A DNA stretch of 64,000 nucleotides from Halomonas denitrificans (GTDB lineage Bacteria > Pseudomonadota > Gammaproteobacteria > Pseudomonadales > Halomonadaceae), in assembly GCF_003056305.1 (NCBI RefSeq), contig NZ_PYVX01000004.1:1-64000 (forward strand). Direction: 5' to 3'. Under the pieces are notes generated by a model. That model searched no databases. It worked only from the letters and a program-made list of their open reading frames with translations, and was not told where the DNA came from. The position numbers were made by a program, and so were the translations under genes. Of this stretch, positions 46,627-55,670 are shown piece after piece; the stretch's first letter is position 1; every line of letters starts with the position of its first letter.

Positions 46627-47488
46627 GCGCTTCCTCCTCAATCCCGTCAAAACATGCAGTAACTAGTTCGTTGGGTTTGGATATGGCCAATGAGATCATG
46701 ACGAGTTCGCGTATATTGCTATCTGCATGAGCATTTATTGGATTGGCACTATTTTGATTGCTTAGAAGTATCCCGGCATAATTTAGATCGAGGTTTCCAT
46801 TGGCCATATACAGAGCGCAGCTTTCTACTTGGTCAGCTAACGCATTCTGACCAGATTCATATAATCGATCGGCTACAAACTGTAGGGAAGCAGGCAACCC
46901 TCCATGGTAAGAACTATTAAGTCCCTTAATTATTTCTTCGACGGCTTTTTTGGATGGTACACCTCTGAATTTAGCTTCTCCGATTATTATTCGGGGTCTT
47001 CTGCCCCGAAAGTCAAATGCTAAGACATCATCTCCCTTCATGGATTGCTCAACGTTTGGATTGTGCCTTAATCGATAGACTGGAAGATCAGCCCCAGACG
47101 AAGCACTAATATATTCAGCTAGAAAAACTTCCGTTAAGTTGCCTTTCTGTGTATCTGAGTGAGTTGGAAAACGCTGAACATTAGCATCATCGAAGGTATA
47201 GCCGAGTTCTTTTAGCGAGGCAATCCTTCTGTTGTCTCGCGCTATCATTTCTGGGCTTGCGTGATGCCCAATCAGCTCGGGCCTTAGCACTTGAACAGCA
47301 TCGACAACCTTTTCGTCAGGAAGTAATAGGGCACGATGCGCAATATTTTTAGCAGTGACTAAATCTGTAAATGTAGTGAAGCCACCAAATTTATTCCCAG
47401 TGGGATGTTTACCTAATATGCTTTCGTGTTTTGATTTATGCTCCACCGCCTTCTTCTTGGCCGGTACTTTTTTCAGCGGTTTTGACAT
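46613..47488 (-). CDS. hamA: PD-(D/E)XK nuclease, Hachiman HamA-like (DUF1837)
   Basis: A 291-aa protein. A Lys-rich N-terminus (about 1-25) precedes a nuclease-like core: E120 in KGNLTEVFLAEY, D154 in MKGDDVLAFDF and E171-x-K173 in IIIGEAKFRG, the D...ExK constellation. HamA of characterised Hachiman systems is a DUF1837 nuclease using the same Glu-x-Lys pair, and the partner is a Ski2-like helicase, as here. It might instead be an AbpA-like effector, a related pairing. The start has GGAAG 8 nt upstream, and the gene is translationally coupled to hamB. Confidence 0.68.
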   Translation of the reverse strand: MSKPLKKVPAKKKAVEHKSKHESILGKHPTGNKFGGFTTFTDLVTAKNIAHRALLLPDEKVVDAVQVLRPELIGHHASPEMIARDNRRIASLKELGYTFDDANVQRFPTHSDTQKGNLTEVFLAEYISASSGADLPVYRLRHNPNVEQSMKGDDVLAFDFRGRRPRIIIGEAKFRGVPSKKAVEEIIKGLNSSYHGGLPASLQFVADRLYESGQNALADQVESCALYMANGNLDLNYAGILLSNQNSANPINAHADSNIRELVMISLAISKPNELVTACFDGIEEEAHGNP

Positions 47489-47542
47489 TTCTATTCTTCC
47501 GTTTCGTTAATAATATTCTTCAATATAGGCATAAAATTTTTC

Positions 47543-47609
47543 GACTATCCCTTCAACTTTTCCAGCTTCAAACTAGCGGTGACTATCCTTTTTAATCCCG
47601 GAGGATAGT
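47543..47609. promoter_or_regulatory. Repeated GACTATCC boxes upstream of hamA
   Basis: GACTATCC occurs at 47543-47550 and 47581-47588 (38 bp apart), and its core is inverted at 47603-47609 (GGATAGT), forming a 7-bp dyad with the second copy. It could be an operator or an RNA hairpin in the hamA leader. Confidence 0.4.
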
Positions 47610-47661
47610 TTTAAGCCATCGCTGAATTCAGCTCCAAATATGTTAACCCAGCGAATGAGGC

Positions 47662-47716
47662 TCATAACGCTTAAATCAGGTGCGCCGCAGGCGTCACCTG
47701 GATTTACTTGTTATAC
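47662..47716 (-). other. attC-like recombination site after the two-TM gene
   Basis: 55 bp. On the minus strand it begins GTATAACAAG and ends AAGCGTTATGA, a classic attC frame. The stem is TAAATC/GATTTA, AGGTG/CACCT and CGCC/GGCG with a GCA loop. Single unpaired bases at 47694 and 47700 both lie on the same arm. The TAA stop of the upstream gene falls inside R'', as often seen in cassettes. Confidence 0.8.
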
Positions 47717-48445
47717 GCATTTTTCACTAGACTCAACAAAGCTTTTAATTTTATCGAACTCTTTACCCATTGCTCGAACCCAACTATTTGCTGGGTGACT
47801 AAACTTAAATACATCAAAAACATCATACATATCATCAGTAATATTTTTGTATGTCCCTTTTACGACGATATAAGATCGAAGTGCTAACTCGATCGAGAAA
47901 GGATGCAATGAATAATTCATTGCTTTTCCTAACTCATTAGTCAGAGTTATGTTTTCAGGAAAATGGTCACCGAAGCCAGAGTTGTAAATCAAGTCATTCC
48001 CATTTGGGGTGATAAGTGCATTATCTAATTTCACATGGTAGGCATTAGCATTCGGGCCAGCACAATACGGGATATCAAAGAAGACCTTTTGATCATCAAT
48101 TTCTTTGACCGAAATACCTCTGTTGCAAATATCAACAAACGGTTTTTCTATTTTATTGTTTGGAGAAATTAATTTTTCTGCCTCCATTTTAATTTGGTTC
48201 ATTCGCTCCCAGATAGTTAGAGCAACGGCGATAAATATTAAAAGTAGCCCAAGTGGAACTGATGGGTCTGAGGCTTCCAAGGATAAATATTTATTTAATG
48301 CTGCAGAAATATATTTATCGAAAAAAGGAGCAGATCCTAAAATACTTACTCCACTAGCCAGAAGGGTAAGAATTACCTTTCCAATGATTGTTCCTTTGAG
48401 CAATTTAACCAACTCTAAAATAAAAGACTTCAATTTAACTCCCAT
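47711..48445 (-). CDS. Two-TM membrane protein of unknown function (cassette gene)
   Basis: A 244-aa protein. Two transmembrane helices (about 20-40 and 64-80) enclose a short periplasmic loop. A cytosolic domain of about 150 residues follows (with VFFDIPYCAGPNANAYHVKLD), rich in beta-strand-forming and aromatic residues. No family is recognised. The first ATG (48445) has no upstream ribosome-binding site. An alternative is TTG at 48433, where the sequence around the ATG itself (GGGAG) would be the site. Low GC, and the stop codon lies in an attC. Confidence 0.65.
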   Translation of the reverse strand: MGVKLKSFILELVKLLKGTIIGKVILTLLASGVSILGSAPFFDKYISAALNKYLSLEASDPSVPLGLLLIFIAVALTIWERMNQIKMEAEKLISPNNKIEKPFVDICNRGISVKEIDDQKVFFDIPYCAGPNANAYHVKLDNALITPNGNDLIYNSGFGDHFPENITLTNELGKAMNYSLHPFSIELALRSYIVVKGTYKNITDDMYDVFDVFKFSHPANSWVRAMGKEFDKIKSFVESSEKCV

Positions 48446-48456
48446 GTATGGAATGC

Positions 48457-48660
48457 GTATAACAGTGATTAGACTGCGTGCTCGTATAAGAACTTGAACG
48501 TGCGCGCGCGCATAACAATATTATCTTGCAGACCGAAATATTCCTAAGCCATTGATTTTAAAAGTCATTAACAATAGCTCGGCCACATAACGCCAATCAT
48601 CGTGCATGCCACATAACAAGGACGAACGAGCCTGCGGTCTTTCACGCAGTTGCCGTTATG
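48457..48660. other. Cluster of CATAAC/GTTATG half-sites, probably decayed attC
   Basis: TATAAC or CATAAC boxes occur at 48457-48463, 48511-48517, 48586-48591 and 48612-48617, with an opposing GTTATG at 48655-48660. The last pair encloses a small CTGCG/CGCAG hairpin (48612-48660), an attC-like outline without a good second stem. They look like remnants of further cassette junctions. Confidence 0.4.
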
Positions 48661-48906
48661 AGCTGCGCCCGGACAAAGCCCCTGCGAACTCGCCTCTGTA
48701 AATGCCGCCCCACGCTACCGCCGGGCAATGCCTTGGCGGGCACCGCCTTCCTGGCCGCCGTGATCCGGGGTGGACCACGCCCCCTTCCCTGGGGGCTCAA
48801 TGTTTAAGTGCCCCCTAATCTAGCGTGCCTTGGCGCGGAAAAACATGCGCCTTTCCGGGAAGCGACCGGAAAACGACCGTGCGTCATCCAGTTGAAGCAC
48901 ATAAAA
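48661..48906. other. Intergenic region right of the island
   Basis: About 245 bp of host-like GC content without a convincing gene. A short plus-strand frame near 48740-48806 reads like a protein C-terminus (ending WGLNV, stop), possibly the remnant of a gene cut by the island, but too short to identify. Confidence 0.4.
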
Positions 48907-48936
48907 ACGCCCGCCCCGGCTTGCCGGGGCGGGCGT
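48907..48936 (-). terminator. Terminator of the semialdehyde dehydrogenase gene
   Basis: A 14-bp inverted repeat (ACGCCCGCCCCGGC with its complement) followed on the minus strand by five T residues. Confidence 0.85.
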
Positions 48937-48968
48937 GGTACTTGGCCGCTATAGGCCGGTCAGCGCGT

Positions 48969-50456
<1,488 letters not shown>

Positions 50457-50526
50457 GGGGTCTCTCTTGAATTAGCGGGAAGACGCACGGTGGCGTCTTC
50501 CTGGAACGTATTTCATTACGGAGCCG

Positions 50527-50734
50527 ATGAGCTTTGCCGGCGACAAGCCCCGGGGTGCCGGGCCATCGCGAGGGCGCTGTAAACCCTTCCCTGGGCGCTA
50601 CTTTTGCCCTGCGGCGCTCTCGCGTCCTGCTCCGCTTGCAGGTCCTGTGCTGGCCATCCATGGCCAGCCCGTTCGGAGCAGTGCTCCTCACCCAGGGCAA
50701 AAGACCCTCGCTTCGCCTTGTCCCCGGCGCTCAT
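50527..50734. repeat. 208-bp nested palindromic element
   Basis: Three nested inverted repeats share one axis. The outer arms start ATGAGC..CCGG..GACAAG (50527-50547 and 50717-50734). The middle arms are CTTTTGCCCTG / CAGGGCAAAAG (50601-50611 and 50693-50703). The inner palindrome is GCTGGCCAT-CC-ATGGCCAGC (50649-50668), followed by GGAGCAGTGCTCC. It fills the gap between the M24 gene and mmsA. It looks like a MITE- or REP-type element or a structured RNA rather than a gene. Confidence 0.7.
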
Positions 50735-50751
50735 CGAGCCAGGCGGGGCCG

Positions 50752-52035
50752 TCAGACCTCCCGGTCGAGCAGTGCCTCGTCGAACGGGTAGCGCGAGAGC
50801 TTCTCGATGCCGGTCTCGGTGACCAGCACCTCCTCCTCAAGCTTGACGCCGTCGGCGGCGCCGACCTCACCGATGTAGCTCTCCACTGAGACCACCATGC
50901 CGGGCTCGAGGATGCCGTCCTTGGAGAAGCGGTCGAAGTCCATGTGATGGGCGACCAGCGGCGTCTCGCCGTGCATGCCCACGCCGTGGATGATCGACGG
51001 GTAGCGGCGATCGAGGAAGCGCTCGGGGATCTTCCAGGCGCTCTCGGCGATCTCGCGATAGCTCATGCCGGGCTTGAGGATGCCCATGTTGTGGTGCACC
51101 TGGTCGTAGGCCATGCGGTAGAGGCTCTTCTGGTAGGCGCTCGGCTTGCCCGGGCCGACGTGGAAGGTGCGCGAGAAGTCGGAGTAGTAGCCGTGGCAGC
51201 CGATGGTGTCGGTGTCCAGCGCCACCAGCTCGCCGGGGCGGATCACCCGGTCGCTCGCCTCGTTGAACCAGGGATTGGTGCGCGGGCCCGAGGAGAGCAG
51301 GCGCGTCTCGATGAACTCGCCGCCCTGCTTGATGATGTTGCCGTACATGGTGGCGAACAGGTCGTTCTCGGTGACGCCAGGCTTGATGGCGGCCTCCACC
51401 TCGGCCACGGCGGCCTCGGCGCCGGCCATGGACTGGGCCAGGCAGGCGATCTCTTCCGGGGTCTTGATGCGCCGGCAGTGCAGGGTGTCCTGCATGCAGT
51501 CGTAGACGTCCAGGCCCTGGGCCTCCAGGGAGCGCGCCAGGTTCAGCGCGCAGCGGTCCAGGCCGATCTTCTTGTTGCCGCAGCCGTGCTCCTCGATCAG
51601 CTCGGCGATCTCGATGCCGAAGGGGTCGGACGACAGGTTGTCGCGCTGGTTGACCGCCGACCAGACCACCTTGGAGGTGCGCGACTCGTCGATGGTCTCG
51701 AGCCAGGTCGAGACGTGGGCGCTGCCCGGGTACTCGAAGAGGATCACCGGGCCGTCGAGGGGCACGTAGATATAGCGCGTGGAGTTGCGCAGGAAGTAGC
51801 CGAACATGTTGCGCGAGCCGGTGGCGTAGCGCTGGTTGTAAGGGTCGAACAGCACCACCGCGGCGTAGCCCTGCTCGGCCATCATGGCGCGCAGGCGCGC
51901 CAGGCGCCCGGCCCGCAGCTGCTTCGGGTCGAAGGCGGTGGGGATGCTGTCGCCGTTGGCCATCGGGGCCGAGGGGATCACCGGGATGTTGTCCGGCTCG
52001 TGGTCGGTCAGCTTCTCGAAATCGACGATGCTCAT
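50752..52035 (-). CDS. M24 metallopeptidase-fold enzyme, DddP-like
   Basis: A 427-aa pita-bread-fold protein. Metal ligands are intact: VALDTDTIG, SDFSRTF, IIHGVGMHGE, VSVESYIGE and KLEEEVLV. The segments LFDPYNQRYATGS, GGEFIETRLLSSGPRTNPW and LSRYPFDEALLDRE closely resemble the DMSP lyase DddP, including the D-T-D spacing of its metal site, more than prolidases or ectoine hydrolase DoeA. DMSP cleavage to DMS and acrylate is therefore possible but unproven, since DddP-like proteins with other roles exist. It lies 52 nt downstream of the oxygenase gene. Confidence 0.75.
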   Translation of the reverse strand: MSIVDFEKLTDHEPDNIPVIPSAPMANGDSIPTAFDPKQLRAGRLARLRAMMAEQGYAAVVLFDPYNQRYATGSRNMFGYFLRNSTRYIYVPLDGPVILFEYPGSAHVSTWLETIDESRTSKVVWSAVNQRDNLSSDPFGIEIAELIEEHGCGNKKIGLDRCALNLARSLEAQGLDVYDCMQDTLHCRRIKTPEEIACLAQSMAGAEAAVAEVEAAIKPGVTENDLFATMYGNIIKQGGEFIETRLLSSGPRTNPWFNEASDRVIRPGELVALDTDTIGCHGYYSDFSRTFHVGPGKPSAYQKSLYRMAYDQVHHNMGILKPGMSYREIAESAWKIPERFLDRRYPSIIHGVGMHGETPLVAHHMDFDRFSKDGILEPGMVVSVESYIGEVGAADGVKLEEEVLVTETGIEKLSRYPFDEALLDREV

Positions 52036-52087
52036 GTCAGGGTCTCTTCTTGGAAAGGGTCGAGGGCGTTGGAGGGGACGGCCAGGC

Positions 52088-52969
52088 TCAATCGGCCAGG
52101 GCGTCGCTGCGCTCCATGCCCTCCTCGAGCAGGCGCTCGTGGACCGGGGCCATGCGGCCGAAGATGCGCTGGGCACGCTCGGGGCGACCGATGAAGCCCG
52201 GCTCCTTGGCGTAGGCGAAGATCACCGTGTGGCGCTCCTTGTCGCCCTCCACCGGCGTGACCCGGTGCAGCGAGTAGCGACCGAAGAAGATCTGCAGATC
52301 GCCGGGCTGAAGGTCCAGCGACTTGAGCCGCGAGCGGTCGCCGTCGATCACCCGCTCGACCTCGTCGAAGTTCTCGCCCTCGGGGCTGCGGATGCCGGGG
52401 GCGTACTCGAAGCGTCCGCCGCCGTGGGACTGGCGGGTCATCATGGTGACGATGAATTCGTTGGTGTCGTAATGCCAGGGGTGCTGGCAGCCCTCGCGCA
52501 GCACGTTGATGACGAGCCCCGCCAGCGGATCGGCGTAGGGGTGGATCTCCTCCTCCCCCACCACGCCGGCGATGAAGCGCTGGAAGCCGCCGTGCTGGTA
52601 GACCTTGCGGATGATGGTGTCGTCGTCGATGCAATCGCCGGCGACGAAGCCGTTGGTGCGGTCGTCGAAACGGTTCATGGGGTGGCTCGCCGGCAGGCTC
52701 GGGTCGCCGGCGCTGTTGTAGGGGTTGGTCTCGGTCTGGTTGTAGTGCGCCTCGGGCGAGAGCCGCTCGGTCTCGCGCTCCAGCCGCGCCAGCGCCTCCT
52801 CCGGCACGAAGCCCTTGAGCACCACGCAGCCGTCGTGGCCGAGCTGGCGGCGGCACTCGGCGATCATCTCGCGGCCGCGCGCGCCGTCGAGGTCGTGGAT
52901 CGGGTAGCGCTCCAGGTCGATCAGGCCGTGAAGTGAGGCGTCGTCTTCCTGGATGAGGGCGTCTTGCAT
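52088..52969 (-). CDS. Fe(II)/2-oxoglutarate oxygenase of the BesD/HalD-like family
   Basis: A 293-aa phytanoyl-CoA-dioxygenase-like protein. Overall pattern (DLERYPIHDLDGARG, DRTNGFVAGD, LAGLVINVLREGCQHPWHYDTNEF, LQPGDLQIFFGRYSLHRVTPV) matches the amino-acid halogenase/hydroxylase family of BesD and HalD. The first iron motif is H-x-D (WHYDTNEF), not the halogenase H-x-G, so hydroxylation of a free amino acid or similar small molecule is expected. An AGGAG site precedes the ATG. It is first in a unit with the M24 gene and divergent from a LysR gene. Confidence 0.8.
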   Translation of the reverse strand: MQDALIQEDDASLHGLIDLERYPIHDLDGARGREMIAECRRQLGHDGCVVLKGFVPEEALARLERETERLSPEAHYNQTETNPYNSAGDPSLPASHPMNRFDDRTNGFVAGDCIDDDTIIRKVYQHGGFQRFIAGVVGEEEIHPYADPLAGLVINVLREGCQHPWHYDTNEFIVTMMTRQSHGGGRFEYAPGIRSPEGENFDEVERVIDGDRSRLKSLDLQPGDLQIFFGRYSLHRVTPVEGDKERHTVIFAYAKEPGFIGRPERAQRIFGRMAPVHERLLEEGMERSDALAD

Positions 52970-53074
52970 GGCGGTTCTCCTGCCTGACTCATAACGTCTG
53001 GACAGGGTAGTGAGCCGAGTTTAATAATAGAAATGAATGGTTCAGATAAAATGCATTGCAAGGGCTCATAGATC

Positions 53075-53959
53075 ATGGACACCGACCTGCTTCGCGCCTT
53101 CGTCACGGTGGCCGAGTGCGAAGGCTTCAGCGCCGCCGGCAAGGTGCTGCACCGCACCCAGTCGGCGGTCAGCCTGCAGATCAAGCGACTCGAGGATCAG
53201 ATGGGCGAGACGCTCTTCGAGCGCACCAGCCGCAGCGTGGTGCTGACCACGCCGGGCGGTCGCCTGCTGCCCTACGCCCGGCACATCCTCAAGCTGCAGG
53301 ACGAGGCGCGCCAGGTAATGGGGGTGGATCGCCAGGGCGAGCTGATTCGCCTGGGCACCTCGGAGGAGCAGGCCAGCACCTACCTGCCCGAGCTGCTGCC
53401 GCGCTTCTCGGCGCGCTTCCCCGAGGTGCGCCTGGAGGTGATGTGCGGCATCAGCGGCTCGCTGGTCAACGACTTCCAGGAGGGGCTGCTCGACGCCGCC
53501 CTGGTGGTGCGCCACGGCCCTACCCACACCGGCCGGCTGCTGGGGCGCGAGCAGATGGTCTGGGTGGTGGCCGAGGACCGCGCCATCGACGACTGGGAGA
53601 CCCTGCCGCTGGCGCTCAATCCCGAGGGCTGTACCTTTCGCGCCCACGCCTTCGCGGCGCTGGGCGCCTCGGAGCGCCGCTGGGACGTGCGCTATTCCAG
53701 CCAGTCGCCCACCGGCATCAACCTGCCGGTCCAGGCCGGGCTCGCGGTCACGGTGAAGACGCCGCGCAGCATCCCCGAGGGCTGCCGCATCGTCGGCGAC
53801 GACGAGGGCCTGCCTGCGCTTGGGTACGTCGAGATCGAGCTGCACCGCACGCCGGGCGCGTCCAGCGACGCCTTCACCGCCTTCTGCGACGAGCTGGAGG
53901 CGATCGTCACCGGCACCGACTCGCTGGAGTCCCTCGAGTATGTGGCGAGCGTAGGCTGA
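53075..53959 (+). CDS. LysR-family transcriptional regulator of the oxygenase/M24 cluster
   Basis: A 294-aa LysR regulator: HTH at about 1-60 (GFSAAGKVLHRTQSAVSLQIKRLED) and an effector-binding domain. It diverges from the oxygenase gene across 105 bp, including an AT-rich stretch that can hold overlapping promoters. This is the usual layout for a regulator of the adjacent catabolic genes. Confidence 0.9.
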   Translation: MDTDLLRAFVTVAECEGFSAAGKVLHRTQSAVSLQIKRLEDQMGETLFERTSRSVVLTTPGGRLLPYARHILKLQDEARQVMGVDRQGELIRLGTSEEQASTYLPELLPRFSARFPEVRLEVMCGISGSLVNDFQEGLLDAALVVRHGPTHTGRLLGREQMVWVVAEDRAIDDWETLPLALNPEGCTFRAHAFAALGASERRWDVRYSSQSPTGINLPVQAGLAVTVKTPRSIPEGCRIVGDDEGLPALGYVEIELHRTPGASSDAFTAFCDELEAIVTGTDSLESLEYVASVG

Positions 53960-54006
53960 GGAGAAGCGGAGAGGGTTACCGCCAGAAAGCAGAGGGATAG
54001 AAATGA

Positions 54007-54033
54007 ATCACCCCCGGGCGGGCCGGGGGTGAT
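54007..54033. terminator. Convergent terminator between LysR and the acidic secreted protein
   Basis: An 11-bp stem ATCACCCCCGG / CCGGGGGTGAT with a 5-nt loop between convergent genes; T runs are weak. Confidence 0.65.
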
Positions 54034-54057
54034 CGTCAGTGCGGGCGTGCCGAAGGA

Positions 54058-54351
54058 TTACTCCTGGCTGGCCGCATCCACGCCGCTATCCGGGGCGACT
54101 TCGTCGTCGTCCAGGGAGGCGTCATCCGGGGTCTCGACCTCGACCTCGTTGGCGCTGTCGACGCCGCCCTCTTCGACGACCGTATCGTCCTCGAGCATGC
54201 CGTCGTCCTGGGCCGTGCCGTCGCTGACCTGGTTGGCGGAGTCGACGCCGGTCGGCTCGGCCATGGTCTCCTCATGCTGCTCCGCCAGGGCGGCGCCCGA
54301 CATCATCATCACAAGCGTCAGGGCTGATGCGGTGATCGTGATGCGTTTCAT
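54058..54351 (-). CDS. Small secreted acidic protein with internal repeats
   Basis: A 97-aa protein. A signal peptide (MKRITITASALTLVMMMSGAALA) is followed by about 73 residues very rich in Asp and Glu with no Lys or Arg. GVDSAN recurs twice, with a degenerate GVDAAS at the end, each in a segment of roughly 25 residues. It is likely periplasmic or exported and disordered at low salt. Function unknown. Confidence 0.7.
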   Translation of the reverse strand: MKRITITASALTLVMMMSGAALAEQHEETMAEPTGVDSANQVSDGTAQDDGMLEDDTVVEEGGVDSANEVEVETPDDASLDDDEVAPDSGVDAASQE

Positions 54352-54526
54352 GGGGGTACCTCTCATCCGGTGAATGGTACGTGGCGCATTCATCATCTTT
54401 TACGAATGCTATACACAACCTATTCAAATATTAGACACGACGCAACCCCTGCAGATCGGGTGTCGGTCATCCGTCCCCCAGGGGACATCACGTCACCGGC
54501 CCGTGTTCCTTCCCCCGCCGGCGCGC

Positions 54527-55489
54527 TCACTGGCGGCGCGCCACCCGCGGCGAGACGCCGAAGTGCGCCCTGAAGGCGCGGGCGAAGCTCGAGCCGGAGG
54601 TGAAGCCGCAGGCCAGCCCCACCGAGAGCACCTCCATGTCGGTGTCGACGAGCAGGTGGCGGGCGCGCTCGAGGCGCAGCTTGAGGTACCAGGCGCGGGG
54701 GGTGCTGTCGAGGTGCTGCTCGAAGAGGCGCTGCAGCTGGCGCAGCGACACGCCGCTGCGGCTGGCCACCTCGGCGAGCGGCAGCGGCGTCTCGAGGTGG
54801 CGCTCCATCAGCGCCACCGCCTCGACCAGCCGGCGGTGGTGCACCCCCAGGCGCCGGGCCAGCGACATGCGCTGCTGGTCGCGCCGGGTGCGGATCCGCT
54901 CGTGGATCAGCTGCTCGGAGACGTCGATGGCCAGGCGCGAGCCGTGCCGGCGGGCGATCACCTCCAGCACCATGTCCATGGCCGCCGTGCCGCCGGCGCA
55001 GGAGAAGCGCCGCTGGCCGAGCTCGAAGAGCTCGTCGGAGGTCTCGATGGCCGGGAAGCGCTCCTGGAAGGCCGGCAGGCTCTCCCAGTGCAGGGTGACC
55101 CGCTCGCCCTCCAGCAGGCCCGCCTCGGCCAGCAGGAAGCCGCCGGTGTCGAGGCCACCCAGCACGCAGCCGGCCTGGTCCAGGCGATGCAGCCAGGCCA
55201 TCAGCGGGCGGCTCAGGGTATCTTCCGGGCCGAAGCCGCTGCACACCGCCAGCGACGGCAGGTGGTGCACGTCGCCGATGGCGCGATCGGCCAGCAGGGT
55301 CATGCCGTTGGAGGCGGTGACCGGGGCCCCGTCCTCGCTGATCAGTTGCCAGTCGAAGAGCGGTCGCGCCGCGATGCGGTTGGCGATGCGCAGCGGCTCG
55401 ACGGCCGAGAAGAAGGCCATCATCGAGAAGCGCGGCAGCAGCAGGAAGCCGACGGCTTCGGGCAGCAGCCCATGGTAGTCCAGACGCAA
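54527..55489 (-). CDS. GlxA/GbdR-type AraC-family transcriptional regulator
   Basis: A 320-aa regulator. The N-terminal DJ-1/PfpI-like (class I glutamine-amidotransferase-fold) domain (about 10-190, LPRFSMMAFFSAVEPLRIANRI, LGGLDTGGFLLAEAGLL) lacks a clear catalytic Cys. The C-terminal AraC domain (about 215-318) has two HTH motifs (LAEVASRSGVSLRQLQRLFE and VGLACGFTSGSSFARAFRAHFG). GbdR, CdhR and ArgR of pseudomonads share this design and control betaine, carnitine or arginine catabolism; the ligand here is not determined. Confidence 0.88.
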   Translation of the reverse strand: MRLDYHGLLPEAVGFLLLPRFSMMAFFSAVEPLRIANRIAARPLFDWQLISEDGAPVTASNGMTLLADRAIGDVHHLPSLAVCSGFGPEDTLSRPLMAWLHRLDQAGCVLGGLDTGGFLLAEAGLLEGERVTLHWESLPAFQERFPAIETSDELFELGQRRFSCAGGTAAMDMVLEVIARRHGSRLAIDVSEQLIHERIRTRRDQQRMSLARRLGVHHRRLVEAVALMERHLETPLPLAEVASRSGVSLRQLQRLFEQHLDSTPRAWYLKLRLERARHLLVDTDMEVLSVGLACGFTSGSSFARAFRAHFGVSPRVARRQ

Positions 55490-55670
55490 GCTACGACTCC
55501 TTTCGAACGATCGGTCCCCCTTCGACAGCGGGAGGCCGACCGGGATGCGTGTCCACGGCGACGAGGATACCCGCTGGGCGTCGCGGGATCACGACACGCG
55601 CTCCCCCCTCGCCTCGGGAGCCGGCGGACGGCTAGACTGGACGGCACATCTCCCGAAGCGAGGCGTCGCC

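Larger units (their letters stand above)
43167..48463 (-). mobile_element. AT-rich integron-cassette-like segment without integrase (CALIN)
   Basis: About 5.3 kb of roughly 40% GC in a region of about 67% GC. Two minus-strand transcription units are each followed by an attC-like palindrome (43167-43238 and 47662-47716), in the head-to-tail order expected of gene cassettes. The boundaries imply one cassette of about 4.5 kb (hamA-hamB) and one of about 0.8 kb (two-TM protein). No integrase, transposase or flanking tRNA is seen, so movement would need an integrase elsewhere. The right boundary is fuzzy. Confidence 0.65.

Noticed and set aside
46738..46920. Short plus-strand frame inside hamA
   Set aside because: Antisense to a gene with clear nuclease motifs and without start signals.
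50516..50734. 72-codon minus-strand frame in the gap between mmsA and the M24 gene
   Set aside because: It coincides with the nested palindromic element and its sequence is dictated by the inverted repeats, so it is best explained as non-coding.
50752..52035. Ectoine hydrolase DoeA as the identity of the M24 protein
   Set aside because: Halomonas ectoine catabolism made this attractive, but the N-terminal half and the GPRTNPW region resemble DddP, and no doeB- or doeX-like gene is adjacent.
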